Of a stretch of DNA of 44,780 nucleotides, positions 33,153 to 41,772 are shown one piece after another. This DNA comes from JANSWY01 sp038525605 (GTDB lineage: Bacteria; Bacteroidota; Bacteroidia; Cytophagales; Cyclobacteriaceae): the NCBI GenBank assembly GCA_038525605.1, contig JBCBHL010000010.1, forward strand, positions 1-44,780. Direction: 5' to 3'. Below the pieces are notes generated by a model, which was not told the origin of the DNA, did not search any database, and saw only the letters and a list, made by a program, of their open reading frames with translations. The translations under genes were made by a program, and so were the position numbers. Within the stretch, counting starts at the first letter, position 1. Every line of letters begins with the position of its first letter.

Positions 33153-35966
33153 CTACCTGCTGAGGAAGAGGTTTCTTTCCGAATAGATTTTCAGGAAGTA
33201 ATCGTCCATCAGGTCATCAATGAAATAAATTGCCTCTCCGGTTGATTTCATCTCTGGTCCAAGTTCCTTGTTTACATTCGGGAACTTATGGAAGGAGAAT
33301 ACCGGCTCTTTAATGGCATATCCTTTTTTCACTGGTTTGAAATCAAAATCAGAAACTTTCTTTTCGCCTAGCATTACTTTCACAGCGTAGTTTACATAAG
33401 GCTCCTGATAGGCTTTGCAGATAAATGGTACAGTTCTCGAAGCTCTTGGATTGGCTTCAATAATGTAGACCTTGTCATTTTTTACAGCAAACTGAATGTT
33501 GATCAAGCCAACGGTGTTCAATGCTAATGCAATCTTTTTGGTATATTCTTCGATCTGTCTCAGGACGAAATCTCCCAGGTTATAAGGAGGCAGCACCGCA
33601 TAAGAGTCACCAGAGTGAATTCCGGCGGGCTCAATATGTTGCATCACACCGATAATGTACACATTTTCCCCATCGCAGATGGCATCTGCCTCTGCTTCCA
33701 CTGCCCCGTCGAGGAAATGATCCAGTAGTACCCTGTTGCCAGGAATATCCCGAAGGATATCGATGACATGTGCTTCCAGCTCCTCTTCGTTGATCACGAT
33801 TTTCATGCTTTGCCCACCTAAAACGTAAGATGGTCTAACCAGCAGTGGAAAGCCGAGTTCCTTGGAAAGTGTCAAAGCTTCTTCCGCATCTTCAATAACA
33901 CCAAACTTTGGATATGGGATGTCATTTTCTTTTAGTAGAGTTGAAAATCTTCCTCTGTCTTCTGCCAGATCAAGAGATTCGAAGTTTGTCCCCAGTATTT
34001 TGATGCCATATCTTTCGAGTTTTTCGGCAAGCTTAAGCGCTGTTTGTCCACCCAGCTGTACGATGACACCTTCAGGTTTTTCATGTAAGATGATGTCATA
34101 GATATGCTCCCAGAATACCGGCTCGAAATAAAGTTTGTCTGCTACATCAAAGTCCGTAGAAACGGTCTCCGGATTACAGTTGATCATGATGGTTTCATAA
34201 CCACACTCTTTAGCGGCTAATATGCCATGAACACAAGAGTAATCAAATTCGATTCCCTGACCGATCCTGTTTGGGCCGGAACCCAATACAACAATTTTTT
34301 TCTTATCCGTTACAATGGACTCATTCTCTTCACCAAAGGTAGAGTAATAATAAGGAGTATGCGCTTCAAATTCCGCGGCGCAGGTATCTACCAGCTTATA
34401 AACCCTTCTGATTCCCAGGTCATTTCTTTTATTGAATATTTCACTCTCCAGACATCCTATGAGGTGAGCAATTTGTCTGTCGGCATAGCCTTTGAGTTTG
34501 GCTTCTGCTAATAGCTCTTTAGGAAGTGTATCGAGCTTGTATTGACTGACAATCTTTTCGAAAGTGATCAGGTCTTCAATCTGATTAAGGAACCAGGGAT
34601 CAATTTTCGATAACTTATGAATGGTTTTGAAAGGAATCCCAAGCTTGAATGCATCATATAGATGGAACAGTCTGTCCCAACTCGGATTTTCCAGACTATA
34701 AAGAATTTTTTCTCTGTCGGTTATTTCTTTGCCATCAGCACCGAGACCGTTTCTTTTGATCTCCAGCGACTGACAGGCCTTTTGTAGTGCCTCCTGGAAG
34801 TTTCTTCCAATACCCATTACTTCTCCTACGGCCTTCATCTGTAAACCCAACTTAGGGTCTGACCCTTTGAATTTAGCAAAATTCCATCTTGGGATTTTTA
34901 CAATCGTATAGTCAAGTGTTGGCTCAAAGAAGGCGGAAGTCTTTTTAGTAATCTGATTTTTGAGCTCGTCAAGATTGTAACCGATCGCCAGCTTTGCTGC
35001 CACCTTTGCAATCGGATAACCTGTCGCTTTTGAAGCCAATGCGGATGACCTGGATACCCTCGGGTTAATTTCAATACCAATAATGGTGTCGTCTACCGGG
35101 TTTACAGAAAACTGGACATTACACCCTCCTGCAAATTGTCCGATTCCGTTGATCATCTTAATTGACAGATCTCTCATTTCCTGATAAACCGTATCCGGCA
35201 GTGTCATGGCAGGAGCTACTGTTATGGAGTCTCCCGTGTGAACACCCATTGGATCGAAGTTTTCTATCGAACAGATGATGATCACATTGCCAATGTTGTC
35301 ACGAAGGAGCTCTACTTCATACTCCTTCCATCCCAGGATACTTTGTTCTACCAGCACTTCGTGAATGGGAGAAGCTGTAAGTCCTGCGGTCAGGGCTTTG
35401 TCGAAATCTTCAGGATTTTGCACGAATCCACCACCATATCCGCCAAGTGTATAGGAAGGCCTGATGACTAAAGGAAATCCTATTTCCTGCGCTATTTCTT
35501 TACCTTTCAGGAAGGAAGTAGCAGTTTCACCTCTACAGACATTAACATCCAGTTCCTTCATTTTCAGACGGAACTTCTCCCTGTCTTCCGTAGTTTCAAT
35601 AGCATTGATATCTACCCCAATGATCCTGACGTTATATTTCTCCCAGATTCCCGCTTTATCGCAATCGATCGCCAGGTTGAGAGCTGTCTGGCCACCCATC
35701 GTTGGTAGTACAGCGTCTATGTCATGCTTTTCCAGAATTTCCCTGATAGACTGTTTTGTCAAAGGCTTTAAATAAACATGATCGGCAGTCACGGGATCTG
35801 TCATAATGGTAGCCGGATTGGAATTGATTAAAGTCACTTCAATTCCTTCTTCTCTGATGGATTTGGCCGCCTGAGTTCCAGAATAATCAAACTCACAGGC
35901 TTGTCCGATGATAATCGGTCCACTACCAATAATCAAAATAGATTTTATGCTATTGTCTTTAGGCAT
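33153..35966 (-). CDS. carB: Carbamoyl-phosphate synthase large subunit, without the MGS regulatory domain
   Basis: CarB makes carbamoyl phosphate from bicarbonate, ammonia and two ATP for arginine and pyrimidines. Both halves are intact: SGPIIIGQACEFDYSGTQA and PSYTLGGYGGGF in the carboxyphosphate half, GSGPNRIGQGIEFDYSC and PSYVLGGQSMKI in the carbamoyl-phosphate half, each with its ATP-grasp metal residues (IEINPRVSRSSA and IEANPRASRTVP). The protein ends at 937 residues, just after the second half, where the E. coli protein (1073) has the methylglyoxal-synthase-like domain that binds UMP, IMP and ornithine. Short CarB forms are known in Bacteroidota. The carA partner is not in the window. 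Secure apart from regulation. Confidence 0.97.
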   Translation of the reverse strand: MPKDNSIKSILIIGSGPIIIGQACEFDYSGTQAAKSIREEGIEVTLINSNPATIMTDPVTADHVYLKPLTKQSIREILEKHDIDAVLPTMGGQTALNLAIDCDKAGIWEKYNVRIIGVDINAIETTEDREKFRLKMKELDVNVCRGETATSFLKGKEIAQEIGFPLVIRPSYTLGGYGGGFVQNPEDFDKALTAGLTASPIHEVLVEQSILGWKEYEVELLRDNIGNVIIICSIENFDPMGVHTGDSITVAPAMTLPDTVYQEMRDLSIKMINGIGQFAGGCNVQFSVNPVDDTIIGIEINPRVSRSSALASKATGYPIAKVAAKLAIGYNLDELKNQITKKTSAFFEPTLDYTIVKIPRWNFAKFKGSDPKLGLQMKAVGEVMGIGRNFQEALQKACQSLEIKRNGLGADGKEITDREKILYSLENPSWDRLFHLYDAFKLGIPFKTIHKLSKIDPWFLNQIEDLITFEKIVSQYKLDTLPKELLAEAKLKGYADRQIAHLIGCLESEIFNKRNDLGIRRVYKLVDTCAAEFEAHTPYYYSTFGEENESIVTDKKKIVVLGSGPNRIGQGIEFDYSCVHGILAAKECGYETIMINCNPETVSTDFDVADKLYFEPVFWEHIYDIILHEKPEGVIVQLGGQTALKLAEKLERYGIKILGTNFESLDLAEDRGRFSTLLKENDIPYPKFGVIEDAEEALTLSKELGFPLLVRPSYVLGGQSMKIVINEEELEAHVIDILRDIPGNRVLLDHFLDGAVEAEADAICDGENVYIIGVMQHIEPAGIHSGDSYAVLPPYNLGDFVLRQIEEYTKKIALALNTVGLINIQFAVKNDKVYIIEANPRASRTVPFICKAYQEPYVNYAVKVMLGEKKVSDFDFKPVKKGYAIKEPVFSFHKFPNVNKELGPEMKSTGEAIYFIDDLMDDYFLKIYSERNLFLSR

Positions 35967-36000
35967 TCATATGAGGGTTTAAGGTGGGCATAAATTGGCG

Positions 36001-36030
36001 CAAAGTTAAAAGGTCATCTGAATGTAGCAA
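36001..36030 (-). promoter_or_regulatory. Promoter of carB (TTG-N19-TAACTTTG)
   Basis: On the minus strand TTG is followed after 19 nt by TAACTTTG, an exact match to the Bacteroidota promoter pattern TTG-N17-23-TAnnTTTG. The -7 box ends 34 nt before the carB ATG. The rest of the 336-nt spacer up to 36302 shows no other feature I can support. Confidence 0.7.
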
Positions 36031-36302
36031 AGAATCGGGCTGTTAATTTTCTTTAAATATTTGACCGACTACCTATTGAGAGGATGTATCGACCAGCTTA
36101 TTGATTCAGATTGGAAATTTTTGTCGATTTCAAAGCATTGATGTCAGTATTTTTTAGGTAGGTAATTTCTCTTTTATGATCAGCTTTAACCAATATATTA
36201 TTTCAATTGAAAATCAATCAACACTTTTCTTATTATGTGGCTTACCGACTTCAGTTGTAATGATAGTTTGCTCTTTTATCAGGCATCATATATCTTGAAT
36301 CC

Positions 36303-37256
36303 ATGAACCGAATTGACAGACTTACTGCTATTCTAATCCACATACAAGGCAGAAACAGAACTTCTATAGAATCTATGGAAGAACGTTTTGGGGTGGGAAG
36401 GCGTACAATTTTCAGAGATATCAAAGCATTGCTGGAAGCGGGGGTCCCAATAGGCGGTGATGCCGGAGAGGGTTACTTCATTGTAGAAGGATATCACCTG
36501 CCACCTGTCGTTTTCAATAAAGAGGAAGCTGCCGCTTTGCTTACCGGGTCCAAACTCATAGAGCACTGGTCTGATGCCAAGACTTCCGGTAAGTTCAAAG
36601 AAGCGCTATTTAAGGTGAAGTCGGTTTTAAAATACCGGGATAAGGAGTTTTTAGAAAACCTGGAAAAGAATATCAACATCATTCCTCCACCAAGGGCTAT
36701 CAGAAACTCTGAACGGGATTTGCATCTGGAAGAACTGCAATATGCCATCGCCAGCCAGCGACTGATTACAATAAAGTATACCACTCCTTACAGAGGCGAG
36801 ACCACAAAAAGAGATGTAGAGCCATTGGGACTGGTAAATTACTCTTCAAAATGGCATCTGATAGGCTATTGTCGATTGCGTAAGTCACTTCGGGATTTTC
36901 GGACTGACAGAATTGAAAGTGTTGAGTTGCTGAAAGACACATTTGACAGCAGCCAGCATCCCGATTATATGGATTTTCTCGAAACTACTTTTATGGGTGC
37001 CAACGTCATAGAAACTGAGGTCTCTTTTACCCGGCTCGTCAATAAAATCATGGGGGATCAGAAGTACTATTTCGGTTTAATAGAAGAAAAGGAAAACGGC
37101 GATCGTGTGGAGATGAGATTCTACACCCCATCCCTTGATTACTTTGCCAGGTGGCTGCTTTCATTTGGAAATCAAGTGAAAGTGATAGGGCCGCAGGAAT
37201 TAAAAGTCCGGGTTGGTGAACTAATCAAAGAGCTGTCGAAACATCATGAGTTGTAA
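36303..37256 (+). CDS. HTH-WYL transcriptional regulator (YafY type)
   Basis: The N-terminus is a winged helix (RLTAILIHIQGRNRTSIESM, VGRRTIFRDIKALLEAGVPI) as in HTH_11/DeoR-like proteins. The middle and C-terminal part is a WYL domain with NYSSKWHLIGYCRLRKSLRDF and RTDRIESVELL, which senses nucleotides or other ligands in relatives. At 317 residues it is typical. It is divergent from carB across 336 nt; no operator is evident. Confidence 0.93.
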   Translation: MNRIDRLTAILIHIQGRNRTSIESMEERFGVGRRTIFRDIKALLEAGVPIGGDAGEGYFIVEGYHLPPVVFNKEEAAALLTGSKLIEHWSDAKTSGKFKEALFKVKSVLKYRDKEFLENLEKNINIIPPPRAIRNSERDLHLEELQYAIASQRLITIKYTTPYRGETTKRDVEPLGLVNYSSKWHLIGYCRLRKSLRDFRTDRIESVELLKDTFDSSQHPDYMDFLETTFMGANVIETEVSFTRLVNKIMGDQKYYFGLIEEKENGDRVEMRFYTPSLDYFARWLLSFGNQVKVIGPQELKVRVGELIKELSKHHEL

Positions 37257-37273
37257 CTGAGATCACCTTGATC

Positions 37274-37309
37274 AAAAAAGGAGTCGCATGCGATACAACT
37301 CCTTTTTTT
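37274..37309. terminator. Bidirectional terminator between the WYL regulator and the lanthipeptide-like gene
   Basis: AAAAAAGGAGT (37274-37284) pairs with ACTCCTTTTTTT (37298-37309); both strands have a T-run after the stem, so it can end transcription from both convergent genes. Confidence 0.85.
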
Positions 37310-37386
37310 ATAATATCCGGTCAGCAGGCGAAGATTACCAGCGCCATTAAAGTACGTGAGGGTCTTCCCCAGCAAAAATCAGGGAA

Positions 37387-37626
37387 CTAGTCCCAGATAA
37401 TGATGCAGGATATTGGAGATAAAATGGAAGCACCTACGCAAACAGCGCCAGTACATTCATTCAAAGGCACTGATTCAAAATCGCAACCTTTGGCACAAGT
37501 GTAAAGGTCTGATAAGCAATTTCCAGTAACACCACCCATAACTGTTTCTTTGTCCTTGTCTTTTTCAAACTCAGTTACAAAGCTCTGTACACTGATGTCG
37601 TCTAATTTCAGTTTTTTCTTCTTCAT
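37387..37626 (-). CDS. Pinensin-like lanthipeptide precursor, type 1 (79 aa)
   Basis: The 32-residue leader KKKLKLDDISVQSFVTE...TVMGG has the pattern of pinensin-family class I lanthipeptide leaders of Bacteroidota and ends in Gly-Gly, a typical export/cleavage site. The 47-residue core has six Cys (core positions 5, 12, 16, 26, 31, 42) with Ser/Thr before several of them (T2-C5, S7-C12, S20-C26, T27-C31, S38-C42 are possible ring pairs) and a hydrophobic end (CIIIWD). The 239 nt between WYL stop and this gene's far end hold only the shared terminator and no modifying enzyme. The call rests on leader similarity and a Cys/Ser/Thr-rich core; a disulphide-linked peptide is the alternative. Confidence 0.72.
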   Translation of the reverse strand: MKKKKLKLDDISVQSFVTEFEKDKDKETVMGGVTGNCLSDLYTCAKGCDFESVPLNECTGAVCVGASILSPISCIIIWD

Positions 37627-38086
37627 AGTTAAAAAATTTAATTATTAATTGGTTTTGATGCACCTTCATCATGTTTTGAATCACTTGATCAGCCAGGCTG
37701 TTAGGAACTAACATGATCGGGCACGGGTGAAAGTGATAAAAAGTAACTGACTTTTAAATACAGAAATCCAATTCAGTTTTGCTATCTATTTCACCAGCAA
37801 TTGAAAAATGTCTGAAATGAATCATCGGAATGGAAAAGCGTCATTAGTTTCCTTTTCTTTCATTACAAATGAATGATTATTATCTAACGATTGCAAATTT
37901 TACCGATGTTTTCCGATAGAATGACGGACCTGGAAAAACGCAGAATCGGCATTTTCGTCAAAGTTTGTAATAACCTACAAGAAACCTTCATGCGACGAAT
38001 CTCGTCAGAAATAGTCGTCTTGTACCTCCTAACAGAGAGGTAGATTTTTATAGATATCATAGCTTTTACCCTCAAAATCAGAAAAG
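37627..38086. other. 460-nt spacer without recognised gene
   Basis: The spacer separates divergent genes (37626 minus, 38087 plus). It is AT-rich, with a small hairpin TACCTC...GAGGTA near 38023-38042 and TAGCTTTT about 25 nt before the 38087 ATG, a near match to the -7 consensus. No TAnnTTTG box was found for the minus-strand peptide gene. A 63-codon frame within it has no coding character. Confidence 0.5.
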
Positions 38087-38875
38087 ATGAAACAGAAGAT
38101 TATCAAGTGGACCATCAGATTAGCCTGTACTTTTTTCATCGCTTTTTTAACCATTGTTCTGGCAGTACTTAATCCGGGCGTTTTATATGCCAATAAAACA
38201 GCTGTTTCCCATTACACTGTTTATCATCAAAAAACTTTGAATCCGGGATTACAATCTCATTTGGAAGAAGCACACAAACTGGTCCGCGAAAGCGAGATTT
38301 ATGATCCGCGTTTTAAGATAAAAGTGTGTTTGAATGACGGTTCTCTCTATCCGAAATTAATGGAAAAGCTAATGGGGAGGGCATTTGGTTGGGGTGGCTA
38401 CAACCTGGCAGTATATGGCGGAGAGTTCAATTACGTTGGCGGATATGTTGAAATCAATAATCATCGATGGGATATGACGCAACTTTTGGTACATGAACTA
38501 ACACATTGCCATCAGATGAATTACTTTGGGTTGCTCAATTCAAATCCGGTTGCAAATCATCCCACTTGGAAATGGGAAGGCTATGCAGAATATGTGGCCC
38601 GAAAAGGTGAAGATCAGCAGGATTTGATCACCAATATGACGAGGTACAAAAAGTCGGTATCCGAAGATGAAAATGCCTGGAGTGTTGTTTTTCCTGATGG
38701 AACAGTAGCTCCCAGGGACTATTATCGGTATTGGTTGATGGTGCAATATTGTCTGGATGTAAAAGGGATCACCTATCCTGATTTAATTCAACAGCAGATC
38801 AGTGCAGAGGAGTTAAATGAAGAGATGGAAAGCTGGTATGTTAGACATTATCACGTTGAGTTTTGTATTGAGTGA
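38087..38875 (+). CDS. Membrane-anchored zinc metalloprotease (HExxH)
   Basis: One N-terminal membrane helix (about 10-30) anchors a 230-residue extracytoplasmic domain. The zinc motif is HELTHCHQM (136-144) with His136, Glu137 and His140; the third ligand is probably Glu164 or Glu168 in WKWEGYAEYVAR, a gluzincin-type arrangement. The region GYNLAVYGGEFNYVGGYVEI precedes it. It belongs to a poorly characterised family, and substrate is unknown. The last six codons lie inside the dispersed repeat copy B. Its position near the peptide precursors makes processing of those peptides a guess, with no direct support. Confidence 0.75.
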   Translation: MKQKIIKWTIRLACTFFIAFLTIVLAVLNPGVLYANKTAVSHYTVYHQKTLNPGLQSHLEEAHKLVRESEIYDPRFKIKVCLNDGSLYPKLMEKLMGRAFGWGGYNLAVYGGEFNYVGGYVEINNHRWDMTQLLVHELTHCHQMNYFGLLNSNPVANHPTWKWEGYAEYVARKGEDQQDLITNMTRYKKSVSEDENAWSVVFPDGTVAPRDYYRYWLMVQYCLDVKGITYPDLIQQQISAEELNEEMESWYVRHYHVEFCIE

Positions 38876-38998
38876 TTTTCAATATTTTAACGATTGAATT
38901 TTGAAGTCTTATATTTACATTATGAATTAAATATAAAAATCTACAAATTCTTTAAATCAAAAATCCGCATAATAAATCTATCGTGATAACCTTATATT
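38859..38998 (+). repeat. Dispersed noncoding repeat, copy B
   Basis: Matches 761-893 (same orientation), best over the first 39 bases and the last 25. Its start lies within the final codons of the metalloprotease gene (GAGTTTTGTATTGAGTGA encodes EFCIE and stop), so the repeat supplied the end of that protein. Confidence 0.6.
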
Positions 38999-39044
38999 AA
39001 TCAAAAAAAGAGCGATTGATTTGCTTAGACTTGATCAGAAAAGA

Positions 39045-39078
39045 TTGCTACCCCCGAAGGATTCAACAGGAGTAGCAA
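39045..39078 (-). terminator. Possible terminator of the NTF2-like gene pair
   Basis: TTGCTAC (39045-39051) pairs with GTAGCAA (39072-39078). Read on the minus strand it lies 11 nt after the stop at 39090 and is followed by a T-rich but interrupted stretch. Confidence 0.4.
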
Positions 39079-39089
39079 AAAAGAGCATT

Positions 39090-39554
39090 TTACTTGGTGG
39101 TGTTCCAGATATCTAGGTACATCTTCCATTGTGTGTCTGTCTTTTTCCAGACGATGACATACTTGCCTGCCCATTTTGAAACCTGACCATCGGGGTTTTC
39201 GGTTGCGCCTTCATAATAACCGTAATCATAGGCTGTGTCATTGATGACCGTTACTTCCTCAGGTGATATTTTGTGAAACACTGTTTTATATCCTTCCCGG
39301 GGAGTCCAGTATCTTTCGATGTTTGTTCCATCTAAAATTTTGCCTCCATTTGGAAAGATTTTGGCGTCATCAGTGTAGGATGCTACAATGCCATCAACAT
39401 TACCAGCCATTACATGCTTCGAAAAATCAGCAGCATTTTGGAGTATCTGCTCAATTGCCTCCGGATCACCATTTTTGACAATCTGTCCATGGCTGATATG
39501 AAAGCTAAACAGTGCCGCAAATACGATTAAGTAATATTTCATGATTTTGATCAT
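39090..39554 (-). CDS. Exported NTF2-like (DUF4440/SnoaL) protein, second of pair
   Basis: A signal peptide (MKYYLIVFAALFSFHISHGQ after four extra residues) precedes a cystatin-like alpha/beta domain: helix DPEAIEQILQNAADFSKHVMAG, then NVDGIVASYTDDAKIFPNGG, and C-terminal strands with KYVIVWKKTDTQWKMYLDIW. This is the DUF4440/SnoaL-like NTF2 fold, whose members bind small ligands or have isomerase activity; this one's function is unknown. Its first codon overlaps the stop of the upstream NTF2-like gene (ATGA), so the two are coupled. An internal Met at 39542 is an alternative start. Confidence 0.82.
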   Translation of the reverse strand: MIKIMKYYLIVFAALFSFHISHGQIVKNGDPEAIEQILQNAADFSKHVMAGNVDGIVASYTDDAKIFPNGGKILDGTNIERYWTPREGYKTVFHKISPEEVTVINDTAYDYGYYEGATENPDGQVSKWAGKYVIVWKKTDTQWKMYLDIWNTTK

Positions 39555-39967
39555 TTGGGTTCTCTGTAAAAAATCTTATTAACGACTTTCCATTCTCCAT
39601 CAATTTTCAGCAAATTCATATAGTCGATGAACCTAAAAGTAGCGTAATCAATTTCCAACCTGGCACTTGCAGCATTTCCATTTATATCAATTTGGGCAAT
39701 TTTGGTTTTTCTGTTTTGCTTCGAGCCTGGTTTGATGGCTTTGCGGAAGAAGTCAATAGCATTCACTTCCTGATAAGTCCCGTTCTTGATAAACTTCATG
39801 GAAGCATTTTCGTGAAAGGCCTTTTTAAGCGTTTCAAAATCATTGTTTGTGCCACCATCAAGGTAGTAGCTGACCGTTCTTTCAATTAACTGTTTATCAG
39901 ATTGCTGAGCAAAAACTGATGTTGTCATTCCGAAGAAAAGGAGTAGTCCTAAAATTGTGAGTTTCAT
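39551..39967 (-). CDS. Exported NTF2-like protein, first of pair
   Basis: Starting at 39967 gives a good signal peptide (MKLTILGLLLFFGMTTSVFAQQ); a longer frame to 40012 is possible but would place 15 residues before it. The domain has helix LIERTVSYYLDGGTNNDFETL, KAFHENASMKFIKNG, FFRKAIKPG and the closing strands KIAQIDINGNAASARLEIDY, YMNLLKIDGEWKVVNKIFY. The pattern fits the lumazine-binding/NTF2-like group (PF12893). It overlaps the next gene by 4 nt. Both are probably exported to the periplasm. Function unknown. Confidence 0.82.
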   Translation of the reverse strand: MKLTILGLLLFFGMTTSVFAQQSDKQLIERTVSYYLDGGTNNDFETLKKAFHENASMKFIKNGTYQEVNAIDFFRKAIKPGSKQNRKTKIAQIDINGNAASARLEIDYATFRFIDYMNLLKIDGEWKVVNKIFYREPK

Positions 39968-40170
39968 ATGTTTTATTGTTGTTAATACTTCCGGCAATAT
40001 GAAAGATGTCAATTAGAATGAACAAAATAAGAATGATCAATCAGTTCGGAATTATAAAATCAAACAGATTATTTGCTTGTAATCCTCGATGTTTTTGATC
40101 AAAAAGCACTTTTAGGGTTGCTAGTCCGCGATTATGTCAAATCCAGGTTTGACCTTCCTTTGAGATGTTA

Positions 40171-41229
40171 TCAGGTAGCATTTTGAATGGATGATTCCTT
40201 TTTGTACTGTGCCGGTGTAACTCCGGTCACTTTTTTGAACACTGTAAAAAAGGTCGATTTGGAATTGAAGCCACACTCATAGCCTATTGCCTCAATCGTA
40301 TATTGGTCATTGGAAAGCAAGAGCCTTTTGGCCTCCTCTATCCGAAATTCGTTGATGTATAAGGAAAAGCTCTTCTGCAAATTATCATTTAAAAACTGAG
40401 AAAGGTAATGAGGCAATACCTCCAGCTGATTGGCAACATCGGTAAGTTTGAGCGAGGTATTTCTGTAGAGCTTCTCTTCGATGATGGTCACTTTCAGCCG
40501 TTGACCAAAAGAGATAGCCTCTGTTTCAGGAATTTTTTTATTGGCATATTTAGTATCTGCAGGTACAAATACTGGAAACTTGTTTTTGCGGAAAAGCCAT
40601 AGGAGAAACAAAAGATAAAATACAAAAGAAAACGACAAAGCTCCTACAATGTAGGAAGTGTAGCGGCTGGTACTATAGGCAAGCCAAATCACAAAAACAC
40701 CCACAAATATACTGAGTTGCCAGATGGCTGAATCATCCGGTTTTTTTCTTTTGACAAAGAAGGAATTTAACACTTCTTCTATCTGTACGCCTGAGGCAAT
40801 GATATAGATAAACCATTGCAGATAAATGGTTTTAACCAGGTAGCGGGCCCAGATTTCCTGATGTGCTCGGTAAGGATAAAGTATCCACGCAATCGATATA
40901 ATCACTACAAACGGAGCAATATGCCAATACCAGTTTTGCTGATACGGTTTCTCGCTTTCGGAAAATGACTTTAGATAGAGAAACAAAAACGGACCGATCA
41001 GAATACAGGCAGATAATCCCACCTGAATAAATAACTGCGAAAGATCGGGGTTGAAAAAGTAGAAAACAGATTTGATGATGCGAACGCTGATGACCATGAG
41101 CAGGGCTGCAAGGAAATAACTAGAGCCTTGCTTTTGTCTGGAGAAAAAAGCAAAATAGAGGCTCAGTAGAATGCCATTGATAGCACCCAACGCACTGAAT
41201 AGAAATAATATTTGCCTGTCAATTTCCAT
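40171..41229 (-). CDS. AraC-family regulator with N-terminal membrane domain
   Basis: Seven hydrophobic segments occupy about residues 1-225 (from ILFLFSALGAINGILLSLY to YLLFLLWLF), then a linker and a C-terminal AraC helix-turn-helix pair (about 250-345): LKLTDVANQLEVLPHYLSQFLND and YTIEAIGYECGFNSKSTFFTVFKKVTGVTPAQYKK. This membrane-bound AraC layout is common in Bacteroidota. It is divergent from the first tandem peptide gene across 250 nt, so it could regulate that array or the NTF2-like pair; no operator is evident. A TATCTTTA box on the minus strand at 41243-41250 may be its -7 element. Confidence 0.88.
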   Translation of the reverse strand: MEIDRQILFLFSALGAINGILLSLYFAFFSRQKQGSSYFLAALLMVISVRIIKSVFYFFNPDLSQLFIQVGLSACILIGPFLFLYLKSFSESEKPYQQNWYWHIAPFVVIISIAWILYPYRAHQEIWARYLVKTIYLQWFIYIIASGVQIEEVLNSFFVKRKKPDDSAIWQLSIFVGVFVIWLAYSTSRYTSYIVGALSFSFVFYLLFLLWLFRKNKFPVFVPADTKYANKKIPETEAISFGQRLKVTIIEEKLYRNTSLKLTDVANQLEVLPHYLSQFLNDNLQKSFSLYINEFRIEEAKRLLLSNDQYTIEAIGYECGFNSKSTFFTVFKKVTGVTPAQYKKESSIQNAT

Positions 41230-41445
41230 ATAAGATTGATGGTAAAGATACAGATAAAAGGCATTTTGGAAGCAATAAAAATGCGAATGTCTGTTCCTTT
41301 ATTGTTACTGATAATTGATGACAATTGATCATTGAAAGCATTGATACATTGAATTCTTGCACCACAAATGTTAACTAAATTCAACCGGATTTTCACGAAA
41401 GCCAGACGAATACTCATACCCGGAGCAAGAGCTATGGCAGTCTTT

Positions 41446-41453
41446 TAATTTCG
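41446..41453 (+). promoter_or_regulatory. Shared promoter-like box of the tandem peptide genes (copy 1)
   Basis: TAATTTCG lies 34 nt before the ATG at 41480. The second gene has TAACTTCA at the same distance (42075, 34 nt) and the third has TAATTTCA at 32 nt (42721). This TAAYTTCR box partly fits the -7 consensus TAnnTTTG and could be a weak or alternative promoter. Confidence 0.4.
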
Positions 41454-41479
41454 CTAGTGTAAACCAAAAATAAAACAAC

Positions 41480-41677
41480 ATGAAAAACAGAAAGATTGAA
41501 TTGTCAGAATTGAGAGTTAACAGTTTTGTAACTGAACAAAGTGCAAATATCAAGGGTGGTGCTAAAAATACTGCAGCTGGTTCTTGCTTCGTAAATCAAC
41601 CAGTTTACAGCGAAAAATGTGCAGCGACCTGGGATTGCGTAAAATCGATGGATTATATTTGTGAATATAATAAATAA
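41480..41677 (+). CDS. Pinensin-like lanthipeptide precursor, tandem copy 1 (65 aa)
   Basis: The 27-residue leader KNRKIELSELRVNSFVTE...NIKGG matches the other copies and the minus-strand gene at 37626 and ends in Gly-Gly. The 38-residue core has Cys at 9, 20, 26 and 34 and Ser/Thr at 4, 17, 23 and 29, shared with copies 2 and 3. In the class I lanthipeptide scheme, Ser and Thr are dehydrated and Cys add to them, giving four (methyl)lanthionine rings; here the pairs would be T4-C9, S17-C20, T23-C26 and S29-C34. The tail is EYNK. No modifying enzyme is visible. The gene has its own promoter-like box and is followed by a strong hairpin. Confidence 0.78.
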   Translation: MKNRKIELSELRVNSFVTEQSANIKGGAKNTAAGSCFVNQPVYSEKCAATWDCVKSMDYICEYNK

Positions 41678-41684
41678 GGTTGTT

Positions 41685-41730
41685 GAATTAGCCCGGAAAA
41701 TGGTCAATGCATTCTCCGGGCTAATTCTTT
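41685..41730 (+). terminator. Hairpin after peptide copy 1
   Basis: GAATTAGCCCGG (41685-41696) pairs perfectly with CCGGGCTAATTC (41716-41727), 12 bp, followed by TTTAA. Probably a terminator with a short T-run; it may limit readthrough to the next copy. Confidence 0.65.
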
Positions 41731-41772
41731 AATGTAAACTTTCCCCACTCACTTTTGTCGCATTTATTTTTT

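Noticed and set aside
37884..38075. 63-codon minus-strand frame
   Set aside because: No conserved features, unlike neighbouring genes, and it lies within an AT-rich spacer between divergent genes.
38087..38875. Metalloprotease as the leader peptidase of the lanthipeptide-like genes
   Set aside because: It is a membrane-anchored HExxH protein and not of the C39 or LanP type; proximity alone is too weak.
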